Shown: positions 31,109 to 40,491 of the stretch, in pieces
Numbering within the stretch: position 1 is the stretch's first letter
Layout: every line of letters begins with the position of its first letter
Origin: Trebonia sp963737285
Lineage (GTDB): Bacteria > Actinomycetota > Actinomycetes > Streptosporangiales > Streptosporangiaceae
Direction of reading: 5' to 3'
NCBI GenBank assembly: GCA_963737285.1
Contig: CAVTRT010000002.1
Span: 682,001 to 746,000, forward strand
Length of the DNA: 64,000 nt
Notes under the pieces: generated by a model
Database searches by the model: none
The model's input: the letters and a program-made list of their open reading frames with translations, nothing else
What the model was told of the DNA's origin: nothing
Position numbers and translations under genes: made by a program

Positions 31109-32464
31109 ATGGACGATGACATCAGGCCGTTCCAGATTGACATCGCCGACACCGACATCGCGGACCTGCGCGAACGGCTGGGCCGGACCCGGTGGCCGGA
31201 CCCTGAGACTGTGGGCGACTGGTCGCAGGGCACGCCGCTGTCCTACCTCAAGGAACTGTGCCGGTACTGGCTTGAGGACTACGACTGGCCGGCCGCCCAC
31301 GCGCGGCTGAACCACTTCCCGCAGTTCCTGACCACGATCGACGGGCTGGACATCCACTTCCTGCATGTCCGCTCCCCGCATCTCTACGCGACCCCGCTGG
31401 TGCTGACCCACGGCTGGCCCGGCTCGATTGTCGAGTTCTACAAGGTCATCGGGCCGTTGACCGACCCAGTCGAGCACGGGGGCGACGCCGCCGACGCCTT
31501 CCACGTGGTCTGCCCGTCGCTGCCAGGCTTCGGGTTCAGCGGCAAGCCCGCCGCGCCCGGCTGGGGAACCGAGCACGTCGCGGCCGCCTGGGACCAGCTC
31601 ATGCACCGGCTCGGCTACCAGCGCTACGGAGCGCAAGGCGGCGACTGGGGAGCGCTCGTCACGATGAACCTCGGCCAGCGGCACGCCGACTCGCTGGCCG
31701 GCATCCACCTGAACATGGTGCCGACACTGCCGACGCCCGGCGCCGGGCAAGACGACCTGACGGAGCCGGAGAAGTCCGCGCTGGCCACGTTCGCCGCCCA
31801 CCGCAGGTACGGGACTGGATACTCTCAGCAGCAGTCGACCCGCCCGCAGAGCATCGGCTACGGCCTGGTCGACTCCCCGGCCGCGCTCGCGGGCTGGATC
31901 ATCGAGAAGTTCCACACCTGGACCGACAACGACGGCGACCCGGCCACCGTGGTCAGCAGGGACGACCTGCTCGACAACCTGATGATGTACTGGCTGCCGG
32001 CCACCGGTGCCTCGGCCGCCCGTATCTACTGGGAAAGCTTCGGCAAGCTCAGCCAGGCGCCCGTGACAGCCCCGGCCGGCTGCTCCATCTTCCCCAAGGA
32101 CATCTACCGGCCCTCTCGCCGGTGGGCTGAGCCGTTCTTCCCGGACCTGCGTTACTGGCACGAACTGGACTGCGGCGGCCACTTCGCCGCCTTCGAGGAG
32201 CCAGAAGCCTTCGTCAGCGAGGTCAGGGCCGCATTCCGCACGTTCCGCTTAGCTTGCGATGCAGGTGGGACCCAGGATCTGCTTGAGGTCGGCGTGCAGT
32301 GCCGGCGTCGCGTTGACCCGGAGCTTGTGATCAAGACGGACGACCGTGGTCTTCGCTCCGCTCTTCAGCTTGAGGTGGACCTCGGTCTCGCCTGGATGGG
32401 TCTTGAACACTTCCTTGAGCTGGTCCACCACCGTCGGGATGCACTTGGTGACTGGCATGGCTAG
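31109..32464 (+). CDS. Epoxide hydrolase, alpha/beta-hydrolase fold with EHN domain
   Basis: Opens epoxides by water addition through a covalent ester. The N-terminal EHN domain spans about residues 1-110. The hydrolase core has HGWPGS (oxyanion loop), Asp in GAQGGDWGAL (nucleophile) and His in CGGHFAAFEEPE. A normal family member would end near residue 382, close to FVSEVRAAFRTFR. Here the frame runs about 70 residues further, antisense to the dnaE 3' end. One base fewer in CGCTTAG at 32247-32252 would give a TAG stop at the expected place, so the true end is probably about 32252. It is divergent from recQ. The substrate cannot be told from sequence. Confidence 0.85.
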   Translation: MDDDIRPFQIDIADTDIADLRERLGRTRWPDPETVGDWSQGTPLSYLKELCRYWLEDYDWPAAHARLNHFPQFLTTIDGLDIHFLHVRSPHLYATPLVLTHGWPGSIVEFYKVIGPLTDPVEHGGDAADAFHVVCPSLPGFGFSGKPAAPGWGTEHVAAAWDQLMHRLGYQRYGAQGGDWGALVTMNLGQRHADSLAGIHLNMVPTLPTPGAGQDDLTEPEKSALATFAAHRRYGTGYSQQQSTRPQSIGYGLVDSPAALAGWIIEKFHTWTDNDGDPATVVSRDDLLDNLMMYWLPATGASAARIYWESFGKLSQAPVTAPAGCSIFPKDIYRPSRRWAEPFFPDLRYWHELDCGGHFAAFEEPEAFVSEVRAAFRTFRLACDAGGTQDLLEVGVQCRRRVDPELVIKTDDRGLRSALQLEVDLGLAWMGLEHFLELVHHRRDALGDWHG

Positions 32465-35400
32465 GACGAAGGGGATCGCGTGCAGAGCGGCCGAAACGTC
32501 GAGGATCTCCATCTTCTCGGCGCTCATCGAGACGGTGACGTTGCCTTCAGAGGTCTCCTGCTTGCGGATCTTGCCAGTGAGCGCGACGACCGTGTCCTCG
32601 ACGAGGACTGGGGCATAGAGCTGATACGTCTGCGGGAAGCAGGCTACCTCAATGGCGGCATCGTGGTCCTCGACGCCGACGAGCGCCCAGACATCGCCGT
32701 TCTTGGTCACCTTCTTCGTAATGCTGGTGATGATTCCGGCGATCTTGATGCTGCCGTTGCCGCTGCCGTCGAGAATCTCGGCGATGCTGTAATCGCGGCT
32801 ACGCTCCAGGAGAGGCTCGGCGCCGTCGAGTGGGTGGCTCGAGACATACAAGCCGAGCATCTCGCGTTCCTTGGCCAGCTTTTCCTTCGGCTGCCATTCT
32901 GCCTCTGGGACGGCGACCTCGAACGAGCCGCCAGCATCTACCTCGACCGCGCCGAACAGGGAGTCCTGGCCGATGGCCTCCTTGCGCTTGACATCGAGGA
33001 CGGTGTCAACGGCCTGCTCGTGGATGTCCACCAGGCCCTTGCGCGGGTGCCCGAGGCTGTCGAAGCAGCCGGCCATGATCAGGGACTCGATGGTGCGCTT
33101 GTTGCAGACAGCCAGCGGCACCTTGTTCAGGAAGTCATGGAAGCTGGCATACCGGCCCTCTTCGACACGGCTGCGAATGATCGCCTCAACGACGTTCTCC
33201 CCGACGTTCCTGATAGCGCCGAGCCCGAACCTGATGTCCCCGCCGACAGCGGCGAAACGAAGTTGCGACTCGTTGACATCCGGCGGCAGGACCTTCACGC
33301 CCATCCGGCGAGTCTCCGCCAGGTAGACAGCCATCTTGTCCTTGTTGGTACCGACACTCGTTAGAAGCGCCGCCATGTACTCGGCGGGGTAGTTGGCCTT
33401 AAGGTAGGCGGTCCAGTAGGCGACGAGGCCGTATCCAGCGGTGTGGGACTTGTTGAATCCGTAAGCGCTGAACGGGAGCAGGACATCCCAGATCGCCTGG
33501 GTGGCTGCTGCCGAGTAGCCGTTGTCGGCCATGCCGGAGGAGAACAGTTCCCACTGCTTGTCCATCTCGGATTTCTTCTTCTTGCCCATCGCCCGGCGCA
33601 GGATGTCCGCGCCGCCGAGGGTGTAGCCCGCGAGCTTTCGGGCGATAGCCATGACCTGCTCTTGGTAGACGACCAGGTGATAGGTTTCACCGAGGATGTC
33701 CTCTAGCGATTCGGCCAGTTCGGGGTGAACCGGCTCGACCTTCTGTTGGCCGCTCTTGCGAAGCGCGTAATTAATGTGGCTCTTGGCTTCCATCGGGCCG
33801 GCCGCCCTAGGGCGAGGACGGCGGAGATGTCCTCGAACCGGGTCGGGCCCATCAGCTTGGTCAGGTCGCGCATCATCGTGGAGTCGAGCTGGAAGATGCC
33901 CAGCGTCTGGCCCTTGCGCAGGACTTCGTAGGCCTTGGCGTCGTCCAGTGTCAGCTTGAGCATGTCGACTTCGATGCCACGGTTGGCCTTGATGTTGTGC
34001 ACGGCGTCGCTGATGACGGTCAGGTTGCGCAGGCCCAGGAAGTCCATCTTGAGCGAGCCCATGGACTCGCAGTCCGGGCCGTTGAACCCGGTGATGCGGG
34101 CGCCGTCGTCCGGACGGCGGTGGATCGGCATCACGTCGACCAGTGGCTCGGACGACAAGATGACGCCGGCGGCGTGAACGCCGGTACCGCGGATCAGTCC
34201 CTCGATGCCCCGCGCGGTGTCGATGATCTTCTTGACGTCGGCGTCGGACTCATACAGTGCGCGGAGCTCGCCAGCCTCGGCGTACCGCTCGTTCTCCTCA
34301 TCGAGGATGGCGGCTAGTGGAATTTCCTTTCCCTGGACGGCCGGCGGGAACGCCTTGGTGATCTTGTCGCCCATGCCGAAGGGGTAGCCGAGGATCCGGC
34401 ACGAGTCCTTGACTGCGGCCTTCGACTTGATCGACATGTACGTGATGATCAGCGAGACGTTGTCCTCGCCATATCTTTCCGTGACGTACCGGATCATGTC
34501 GGGCCGCCGCCGGTCGTCGAAGTCGAGATCGACATCGGGCATGCTGATGCGCTCAGGGTTCAGGAAGCGCTCGAACAGCAGGGAGTGCTCGATCGGGTCC
34601 AGTTCGGTGATGCCAGTGACATAGGCGACCATGCTGCCCGTCGCCGAGCCACGGCCGGGGCCGAGCGCGATCCCGTTATTGCGGGCGTAGGCACAGATGT
34701 CGGCGACGACGAGGAAGTAGCCAGGGAAGCCCATCTGCTCGATGACGCCAAGCTCGTAGTCGATCCGCTCGCGGACGTTGCCGGGGATCACCGCACCGTA
34801 GCGGCCCTCTGCTCCCTTGTACGCCTCCTTGCGCAGCCAGGTCATCTCGGTCTCCCCGTCCGGGACGGGGAACTTCGCGGCCAGATCGCGGTGCTTGAAT
34901 ACCTCCGCGTAGGACTCGACACGCTCAGCGATCAGCAACGTGTTCCGGCAGGCCTCGGCCCAGTAGCCGGAGGAGTCGAGCGCGCGCATCTCGTCAGCCG
35001 TGCGCAGGTAGTAGCCCCGGCCGCCGAACCTGAACCGGTCGGGGTCGTTCACGAGGGAGTTGGTGCCGACGCACAGCAGCGCGTCATGCGCGGCCGCCTG
35101 GTCCTCGGTGACGTAGTGGCTGTCATTGGTGGCCAGCGGCGGGATGCCCAGGTGCTCGGAGATGCGCAGCAGGTCAGCCCGGATCGAGGTCTCAATCGGG
35201 ATCCCGTGGTCCATCAGCTCAAGGAAATAGTTCTCCTTGCCGAAGATGTCCTGGTACTTGGCAGCGGCCTTGAGCGCCTCGTCGTACTGGCCAAGCCGGA
35301 GCCGGGTCTGTACCGCGCCAGACGGGCAGCCCGTCGTCGCGATGATCCCCTCGTGGTACTGCTCCAGCAGCTCGTCATCCATCCGAGGCCACTTGCGGTA

Positions 35401-35808
35401 GTGGCCCTCCAGCGAAGCCAGCGAGCTGATCCGCATCAGGTTCCGCAAGCCTTGGGCGTTGGACGCGAGCAGGGTCTTGTGCAAGTAGGAGCCAGACGCC
35501 GAGACGTCGCCGCCCATGCCGGCAGCCTCGTCGGTCTTCCGCTGATGCGGCTCACCCCAGTAGACCGGCTGCCTGTGGAAACGCGACTGGGGCGCTACGT
35601 ACGCCTCGATGCCGATGATGGGCGTCAGCTCCGCGCCCGTGACGAGCTTCTGGAACTCGTAGGCACCGAACATGTTGCCGTGGTCGGTCATGGCCACGGC
35701 CGGCATCCCGAGCTCCTTAGCTCGCGCGGCCAGCTTGGCGATCTTCGCGGCACCATCCAACATCGAGTACTCGGTGTGAACATGCAGGTGCACGAACGAG
35801 TCGCCCAC
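32249..35808 (-). CDS. dnaE: DNA polymerase III alpha subunit (one-base frameshift)
   Basis: Catalytic subunit of the replicative polymerase, 1,186 residues after correction. The PHP domain is at the N-terminus (FVHLHVHTEYSMLDG). The palm has the catalytic acidic run PDVDLDFD, then fingers (ALGRP-GPME), helix-hairpin-helix and a C-terminal OB fold. Near 33795-33803 the frame breaks: CGGCCGGCCCG should read CGGCCCGGCCCG to give LGRPGPMEAKSHINYA. The total length becomes a multiple of three with that base. Because dnaE is essential, the break is most likely a sequence error. The gene is convergent with the epoxide hydrolase and shares its 3' end. Confidence 0.95.
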
Positions 35809-35977
35809 GTAATCCTCCTGAGACCCCTGAAGCCGACATAGCTACCCTAGTCCCGGGGGCTGGCAGACAGAGTGATCTCAGGGCCGTGCCGCACGGGAAG
35901 ACTTGAGGATACGGGAAGGCGCCAGGCGACCCGCCTTGAGGGAGGGGGCCGCCTAGCGCCGTGTCGTACGAGAACCG

Positions 35978-36175
35978 TCAGGCGAGCGCGACGGTGGTCG
36001 TGGTGCGGAGAGCGAAGTTGTCCTGCATGCCCTTGTCGCACCGGGTCTCCTGGACGATGAGACCGGCATCGACCGCGTCGAGGTATGCGTCGACCTCGGC
36101 GGGGTCTAGACCGAGCCCGAGGCCAGGGCCTTCGAGCCGGAGGCTGGTCATGGCTCGCTCGTTTGGCTGCTGCAT
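35978..36175 (-). CDS. Short peptide, candidate modified-peptide (RiPP-like) precursor
   Basis: A 65-residue product starting at ATG 36175, preceded by AAGGA at good spacing; an internal ATG at codon 9 has no such site. It contains a Gly/Leu run (GPGLGLGLD), an acidic amphipathic stretch (PAEVDAYLDAVDAGL), one Cys (ETRCDKG) and a Thr-rich end (LRTTTTVALA). The leader-like acidic helix followed by a short Cys/Thr-bearing tail resembles RiPP precursors. It is the last gene of an overlapping operon with two oxygenase-like proteins and a methyltransferase-like protein. No known precursor family was recognised, so the assignment rests on context. Confidence 0.6.
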   Translation of the reverse strand: MQQPNERAMTSLRLEGPGLGLGLDPAEVDAYLDAVDAGLIVQETRCDKGMQDNFALRTTTTVALA

Positions 36176-36230
36176 TGTCTTTCCTTACCTTGTGGGTTGG
36201 CGGTGTGCCTTCTCGGGGGTTGCTTGTGTG

Positions 36231-36776
36231 CTAGTCGCCGGTGGCCAAGACGACCGTAATGTGCTGGCCCTCTTCCAGTGGGACCACGGAACTGGTGAGC
36301 CAGCCAGGCACGATGGCACAGGTGCCGGGGACGGGCCGGACGAGGAACTGCCTGCCGAACGGCAAGCCGGGCATGGCGGTCAGCGCGCTTCCGGCTCTCG
36401 GATCGGCGAAGGCCAGGCAACCTGACTCTGAGTGCCGAGGGGCCTCGCTAGCCGCCAGGATGACCCATCCGGCGTAGCGGGCCTGGCTCGCGAAGGCTGG
36501 CTCGTCGTAGCCATTTCGCCATACCTGAATGTCAACCGAGATCTTCGTGATCTCGGAAATCCCCTCAGCAGAGGCAATGTCGTTCATCGAGGCCATCAGT
36601 CGCTCTTCAAGCGCCTGAAGGCCCGGAACAGATCCAGCTGGGAGAGACTCGCAGCGCGATCGGTCAGCGGTCAGTCTGGCTGCTGGGTCGGCGCTGACGA
36701 TCCCGTCGAGGCCGATGCTTCCGATTACTACGCCGGTCTTCCAGTAACGGGTGACCGTGCCGACCGTGCCGGTCAT
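36231..36776 (-). CDS. Oxygenase-like protein, diverged partner in the peptide operon
   Basis: The ATG at 36776 overlaps the upstream TGA (ATGA), and GGAG lies nine bases before it, giving 181 residues. Its layout parallels the next gene upstream: 'AFADPRAGSALTAMPG', 'FLVRPVPGTCAIVPGWLTSSV' and 'ITVVLATG' align with that protein's 'LLDPRPAAI', 'RPIPGRMVAFPGWLSHSV' and 'LRICIAWNV'. It looks like a double-stranded beta-helix of the 2-oxoglutarate/iron type. The facial His ligands are not obvious, so it may be a non-catalytic or substrate-binding paralogue. A role in modifying the 65-residue peptide is inferred. Confidence 0.6.
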   Translation of the reverse strand: MTGTVGTVTRYWKTGVVIGSIGLDGIVSADPAARLTADRSRCESLPAGSVPGLQALEERLMASMNDIASAEGISEITKISVDIQVWRNGYDEPAFASQARYAGWVILAASEAPRHSESGCLAFADPRAGSALTAMPGLPFGRQFLVRPVPGTCAIVPGWLTSSVVPLEEGQHITVVLATGD

Positions 36777-37432
36777 GACATCGCACTCCATGTCTCGTCG
36801 TAGGCAACATTCCAGGCGATGCAGATCCGCAGGCTGTCGCTGTTCGCCGTGGCCTGGACCGAATGCGACAGCCAGCCGGGAAACGCAACCATGCGGCCGG
36901 GAATGGGACGGACACGCTCGGCGCCACTAGAGGCCTGGCGAGCGATCGCCGCCGGGCGCGGGTCGAGTAGCTGCAGGTAGCCGGCATCGGTGGTGCCAGC
37001 ACTGGTGTCGCCTGCTTCAACGTAGTAGACGCAACTCCAGACGGAGTCGTGGTGAGTGTGGGGGCGCAGGCTGCCGCCATTGCGATAGACGACCGCCCAC
37101 GCCTCGGCCTTGATGCCGTGGGTGACCTCCCGCGCCGCCTCACCGAGTTCAGCCCTGGTCAGCGCAGTGACTGCGTCCGTAATCCGCTCCCTGACCCAGG
37201 CGATCGCCGGGTGGCCCCAGCGGAGCAAATCCTGTGAACTCTTGACGGCGTTGATGCCGCCGAACAGGGCGGCCTCGGGATCAGTTGCCTCGGCCTCCAG
37301 GATCATCTGCCGGAGTTCCGGATTATGGGCGGGTCCGTCAGCGAAGTCAGCTACGAACACCGGGGTGCCCCACGCCATCATGGGGCGTAGCTTTGCTCCG
37401 CTCGTCGATGGGGATGCCGTTACTGTAGCCAA
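36773..37432 (-). CDS. Putative 2-oxoglutarate/Fe(II)-dependent oxygenase
   Basis: The start is taken as TTG 37432, preceded by GGAGG (37441-37437), giving 219 residues; it overlaps the upstream gene end. The layout fits the family of putative 2OG-Fe(II) oxygenases represented by TIGR02466: RNGGSLRPHTHHDSVWSCVYYV, then LQLLDPR, PIPGRMVAFPGWLSHSV and LRICIAWNV. The two His of PHTHH, or one with the nearby Asp, and the His of LSHSV are candidate iron ligands, and the late Arg is the candidate 2OG anchor. It likely hydroxylates or desaturates a substrate, with the operon's small peptide the obvious candidate (inference). Confidence 0.75.
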   Translation of the reverse strand: MATVTASPSTSGAKLRPMMAWGTPVFVADFADGPAHNPELRQMILEAEATDPEAALFGGINAVKSSQDLLRWGHPAIAWVRERITDAVTALTRAELGEAAREVTHGIKAEAWAVVYRNGGSLRPHTHHDSVWSCVYYVEAGDTSAGTTDAGYLQLLDPRPAAIARQASSGAERVRPIPGRMVAFPGWLSHSVQATANSDSLRICIAWNVAYDETWSAMS

Positions 37433-37891
37433 AACGCCTCCTTGAGTCTCTGCGCGATCTGGATTCCTGCGTCGGTCAGGTCGGTGGTCGCCGACTCGGC
37501 TAGGTCGAGGCACTCTCTCCCGTAGCCCGTCAAAACGTCGATTCGTGATGTTGCCCGAGATCCGCCGACGGTCTTATAGAGCCGGGTTAGGACTGCCGAG
37601 ACATGCGCCGCGCCCAAGATCTCCGAGGGGCTACGGTTGGTCGTACCGGATGGCAGCGTGAGGCGCGCCGCACCGGGCCGGTCAATCGGCCAGATGTCCT
37701 CGATGAGGTAGAGCCGCAAGCCACGCTTCGGCTTGGTCCCTGTCGAGGCTGCCAGCCAGTCCCTGCGACTGCGCGGTTCCGTGCCGTGCGGCCGCGATGA
37801 TGGCTAGGAGCCGACGATTGGCGAAGGCGTCATCAAGGAACGGCAGTCCGCCAAGGGCAGTCAGTTCCGGCGCACGCCGGACGCTGGTCAT
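37420..37891 (-). CDS. Unknown protein of the peptide operon (one-base frameshift)
   Basis: Two overlapping frames join into one protein of about 156 residues if one T is removed from TGGCTTGCGG (minus strand, 37718-37719), giving ...DQAEAWLRLYLIEDIWPID... The ATG at 37891 overlaps the end of the methyltransferase-like gene (ATGA), supporting this start. The product is mostly alpha-helical and soluble with no motif I recognise. The conserved look of both halves and the coupling on both sides argue that the intact protein exists. A partner or recognition subunit for the oxygenases is possible but not shown. Confidence 0.6.
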
Positions 37892-38655
37892 CGGACGGCC
37901 CCCACAGTGGACTCGCGAGGAACCAGGTACGCGTTGGCGTCCAGCGACCCAGTGTCCGACAGTCGGCAAACGACCGCGACCCCCGCGCGGCGGCCTACCT
38001 GAAGGCAGGGCACGGGGATCTTGGCCCCGGGATTGAAGACGTAGTAGCGCTCGGGCTGCTGGACCATCCTCATGAGGATGCCGGGGCCGCAGACGAGGTC
38101 CCCGTAGGCGTCGTAACTGAATCGTTCGTGCCCGATGTCGAAGTCATGGATCACGGCGATTCCGCCCGCTGCCACCACGACGTCCAGTTCAGCTATGAGT
38201 GGCCACTGCTCATCCCAATGCGCATCCAGGAAGGCCAGTGGCCTGGCATGTGCCTGGACAACGCGCTCCAGCATCCGGGGCGAGTCCTCACAGGTGACAG
38301 TGGCGTTCGGATGCCGGGCCAGTCGGCGCTCGGTGAACCCGACTAGGTCCGGGTCGATGTCGCATGAGTACACCGGAAGGTCAGGGTAGCGCCGGGCCAG
38401 GTAGAACGTGGTGTCTCCGAGGAAGCAGCCAGTCTCGGCGATCGCGTCGCACCCGTATCCACGAACCAGTTCATCGACCAGCAACGCGACCGCGATATCG
38501 AACCCAAAGGGACCGCCCCCGTCAGACAGTCGCGCCGCACCCGCACGCCCGGTGCGATAGAAGATGTTCACAGTCTGGTCGACGTCAGCCTGATGGCCTA
38601 TCCCGCCTCCCTTGCCTGTGTCTGCTGCAGTGCTGGTTTCGGTTTGCGTGATCAC
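37888..38655 (-). CDS. Class I SAM methyltransferase-like protein
   Basis: The 255-residue product starts at GTG 38655 after AAAGGA. It has a Rossmann-type start: ETGCFLGDTTFYLARRYPDLPVYSCDID fits motif I with its Gly-rich loop and the acidic end of strand 2. PLAFLDAHW and AGGIAVIHDFDIG fit motifs IV and V of small-molecule methyltransferases. It is the first gene of the overlapping operon that ends in the 65-residue peptide. Its substrate is unknown; O- or N-methylation of the peptide or of a cofactor is inference. Confidence 0.7.
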   Translation of the reverse strand: MITQTETSTAADTGKGGGIGHQADVDQTVNIFYRTGRAGAARLSDGGGPFGFDIAVALLVDELVRGYGCDAIAETGCFLGDTTFYLARRYPDLPVYSCDIDPDLVGFTERRLARHPNATVTCEDSPRMLERVVQAHARPLAFLDAHWDEQWPLIAELDVVVAAGGIAVIHDFDIGHERFSYDAYGDLVCGPGILMRMVQQPERYYVFNPGAKIPVPCLQVGRRAGVAVVCRLSDTGSLDANAYLVPRESTVGAVR

Positions 38656-38730
38656 GACAGTCCTTTCGGTTCAGTTTTCGCCGACCGTCGATGAACAGTG
38701 AAGCACCCGAGAGATGCAGGAAGGAAGAGT

Positions 38731-38760
38731 ATTTCTTGAGATTTCTTGCTATTCCTTAGA
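38731..38760. promoter_or_regulatory. Three 10-bp tandem repeats in the promoter region of the peptide operon
   Basis: Units ATTTCTTGAG, ATTTCTTGCT and ATTCCTTAGA follow each other exactly at 10-bp spacing. They lie 76-105 bases upstream of the operon's first gene in an AT-richer 187-bp gap. One-turn spacing puts all three on the same face of the helix, typical of an operator for a multimeric regulator. The HTH protein encoded immediately upstream is the natural candidate (inference). Confidence 0.6.
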
Positions 38761-38842
38761 AGATGAAGGACGGAGAAATCTGCAGAAGCATTGCTAGTAC
38801 AGTAGCCGCCTCCCCTTATTCCTATCTTTCCAAGATGCTAGA

Positions 38843-39763
38843 TCACTTTCCATCTTTGCGCGTTTCCCCCGCCATCTCCTCTGCCACCGCATTCACAATC
38901 TCCCTCGCCGTTCGCCCGTAACTGGCAACGGCTGCCAACTGCTCGAAGACGCTCCCGTACAGCTCAATCTCTTGCGGCTGGCGTAGGTCGAGGGACGCCG
39001 AGAACGTCTCGATGAGCACCCGTTCACTGTCGTACAGCCAGAAGCCGTGCCATGGCGAGGTAACGTACTGCGTCTCGAACCCGATGATGCCCAGCTGCAC
39101 ATTTGGCAACTGGGACAGGGATATCAGGCGGTCGAACTGGCCGAGCATGACTTCCGGCGGGCAGAGCCGTAGCCGTAGTGCTGCCTCAGTCAGAACGAAG
39201 TGGAAGCGCTTGTCCGACCGGTACAGGATGTCTTGGCGCTGTACCCGTGTGGCCACTGCCTCGTTGATGTCGTTCGGCAGCTTCAGGCGGCGGGTGCCCT
39301 CCGCAAACCGTGCCCGTGCGTACTCCGGAGTTTGCAGCAGGACCGGTATGACGGTCGCCTCGAAGGCTCGGAATAGCTTCGTCCGCTGGTCCCACTCGAT
39401 GAGTTCCCGCTGCCGGGACTTCAGGCCGCTGCGGAGGATGCGTTGCCACTCGGCGTGCTGGACTTCAAGGGTGCGCAGCAAGGCGAGGAGGGCTTCAGCC
39501 TCGTTCTCGCTGCCGGTGGCCCGTGTCCAGTCGCGGATGTCGTCGTCTGTCGGTGCCTGCCGCCCGGTCTCCAGCTTTGACACCTTGGACGGCGGCCACG
39601 ACAAAGACCCCGCGAGTTGCCGCCCACTGAATCCAGCGGCCGAGCGCATCTCGCGGAGTCTTTTGCCGAGCGCGGCTCGCGCTTCGTGGACGTTAGAAGC
39701 GTCCCAGTTGATGTTGGCTGGCAAAGTCGTCCCGTCTGATGGCGTAGTGCCAGGCGGCATCAC
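38843..39763 (-). CDS. XRE-family regulator with DUF5753 (Scr1-type) domain
   Basis: The 306-residue protein has an N-terminal helix-turn-helix (about residues 30-85: LREMRSAAGFSGRQLAGSL through SKVSKLETGRQAPT). A C-terminal DUF5753 effector domain follows, with the marker PVLLQTPEYARA. Such regulators are abundant in filamentous actinomycetes, often next to DUF397 or DUF6879 partners. A DUF6879-like remnant precedes it here with overlapping ends. It lies upstream of and in the same direction as the peptide operon, so it is a likely local regulator, perhaps acting on the 10-bp repeats. Confidence 0.85.
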   Translation of the reverse strand: MMPPGTTPSDGTTLPANINWDASNVHEARAALGKRLREMRSAAGFSGRQLAGSLSWPPSKVSKLETGRQAPTDDDIRDWTRATGSENEAEALLALLRTLEVQHAEWQRILRSGLKSRQRELIEWDQRTKLFRAFEATVIPVLLQTPEYARARFAEGTRRLKLPNDINEAVATRVQRQDILYRSDKRFHFVLTEAALRLRLCPPEVMLGQFDRLISLSQLPNVQLGIIGFETQYVTSPWHGFWLYDSERVLIETFSASLDLRQPQEIELYGSVFEQLAAVASYGRTAREIVNAVAEEMAGETRKDGK

Positions 39764-39945
39764 CCCAGTAGTTGGCCGTCACGATCTCGGCTGCGTCCTC
39801 GATGACCTCACCGCCGAGGAAGGCATCGCGCTCATCAAAGTGCATGCGCAGCAGCAGTCGGGAGTCGAACAGCCAGTAGTCGTGGTCGGGCAGGCCGATC
39901 TGCGCGACCCCGAGGCGATCCTCGCCCACCCGGTCACCCGCGAGC
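39693..39945 (-). pseudogene. DUF6879-like C-terminal remnant
   Basis: The frame ending at 39693 encodes GLPDHDYWLFDSRLLLRMHF, then a stretch ending WHYAIRRDDF, which matches the C-terminal half of the DUF6879 family (LPGNDFWLFD...). The normal N-terminal half of about 100 residues is absent. Upstream of about 39945 the open frame is merely antisense to the methyltransferase fragment. It overlaps the start of the HTH gene by about 70 bases, a usual pairing. It is probably truncated by a rearrangement near 39890-39945. Confidence 0.55.
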
Positions 39946-40313
39946 AGCTCGACTTCACCCGGCCGGTTGCACTGCTGCTGATCGCTATCTTGCACTTCAT
40001 CACCGACGACCAAAAGCCAGCAGAAATCGTGGCCACCCTGCGAGGCGCGCTACCGCCGGACTCCTACCTGGCCCTCTCGCACGTCACGGGCGACTTCCGC
40101 GGCGAGGCGGCGGCGGACGCCATGCAGGTCTACAACCAGGCCACGTCCACCGTAACCTTGCGGACCCACTAGGAGATCTCCGCGCTCCTCACCGGCTGGG
40201 ACCTCGAAGACCCCGGCCTCGTCCAGGCCCCGCTGTGGCGACCCGACGCCCCGCCGCCGAGGAACCTCAACAAGCTCTGGATTTACGGCGGTGTCGCCCG
40301 CCTGCGGCGGTGA
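39885..40313 (+). pseudogene. Fragment of a DUF574-type SAM methyltransferase
   Basis: The plus strand encodes QADLRDPEAILAHP, VALLLIAILHFI and LPPDSYLALSHVTGDF. After an in-frame TAG at 40170-40172 it continues as EISALLTGWDLEDPGLVQ and LNKLWIYGGVARLRR. This matches the C-terminal half of the actinobacterial SAM methyltransferase family (DUF574/Methyltransf_19). The N-terminal half with the SAM-binding motif is gone and there is a nonsense codon, so it is a pseudogene. It meets the DUF6879 remnant head-on. Nothing recognisable lies in 40314-40491. Confidence 0.75.
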
Positions 40314-40491
40314 GACCGCCCGACTGGGGTTGAGGCTTCGTGTGCCTGCCGCTTTCCCCGGGGCGGCAGCCAATTGCTATGCCGCACGAGGAAACAGCGT
40401 CGTCCAGACCGATATCCGCTCGACAGAACGGACCGGGCGACTCGCCCTGCCGGAACCGCTACTCCCCAGCCGGGCAGCCCTGGATGCCGGA

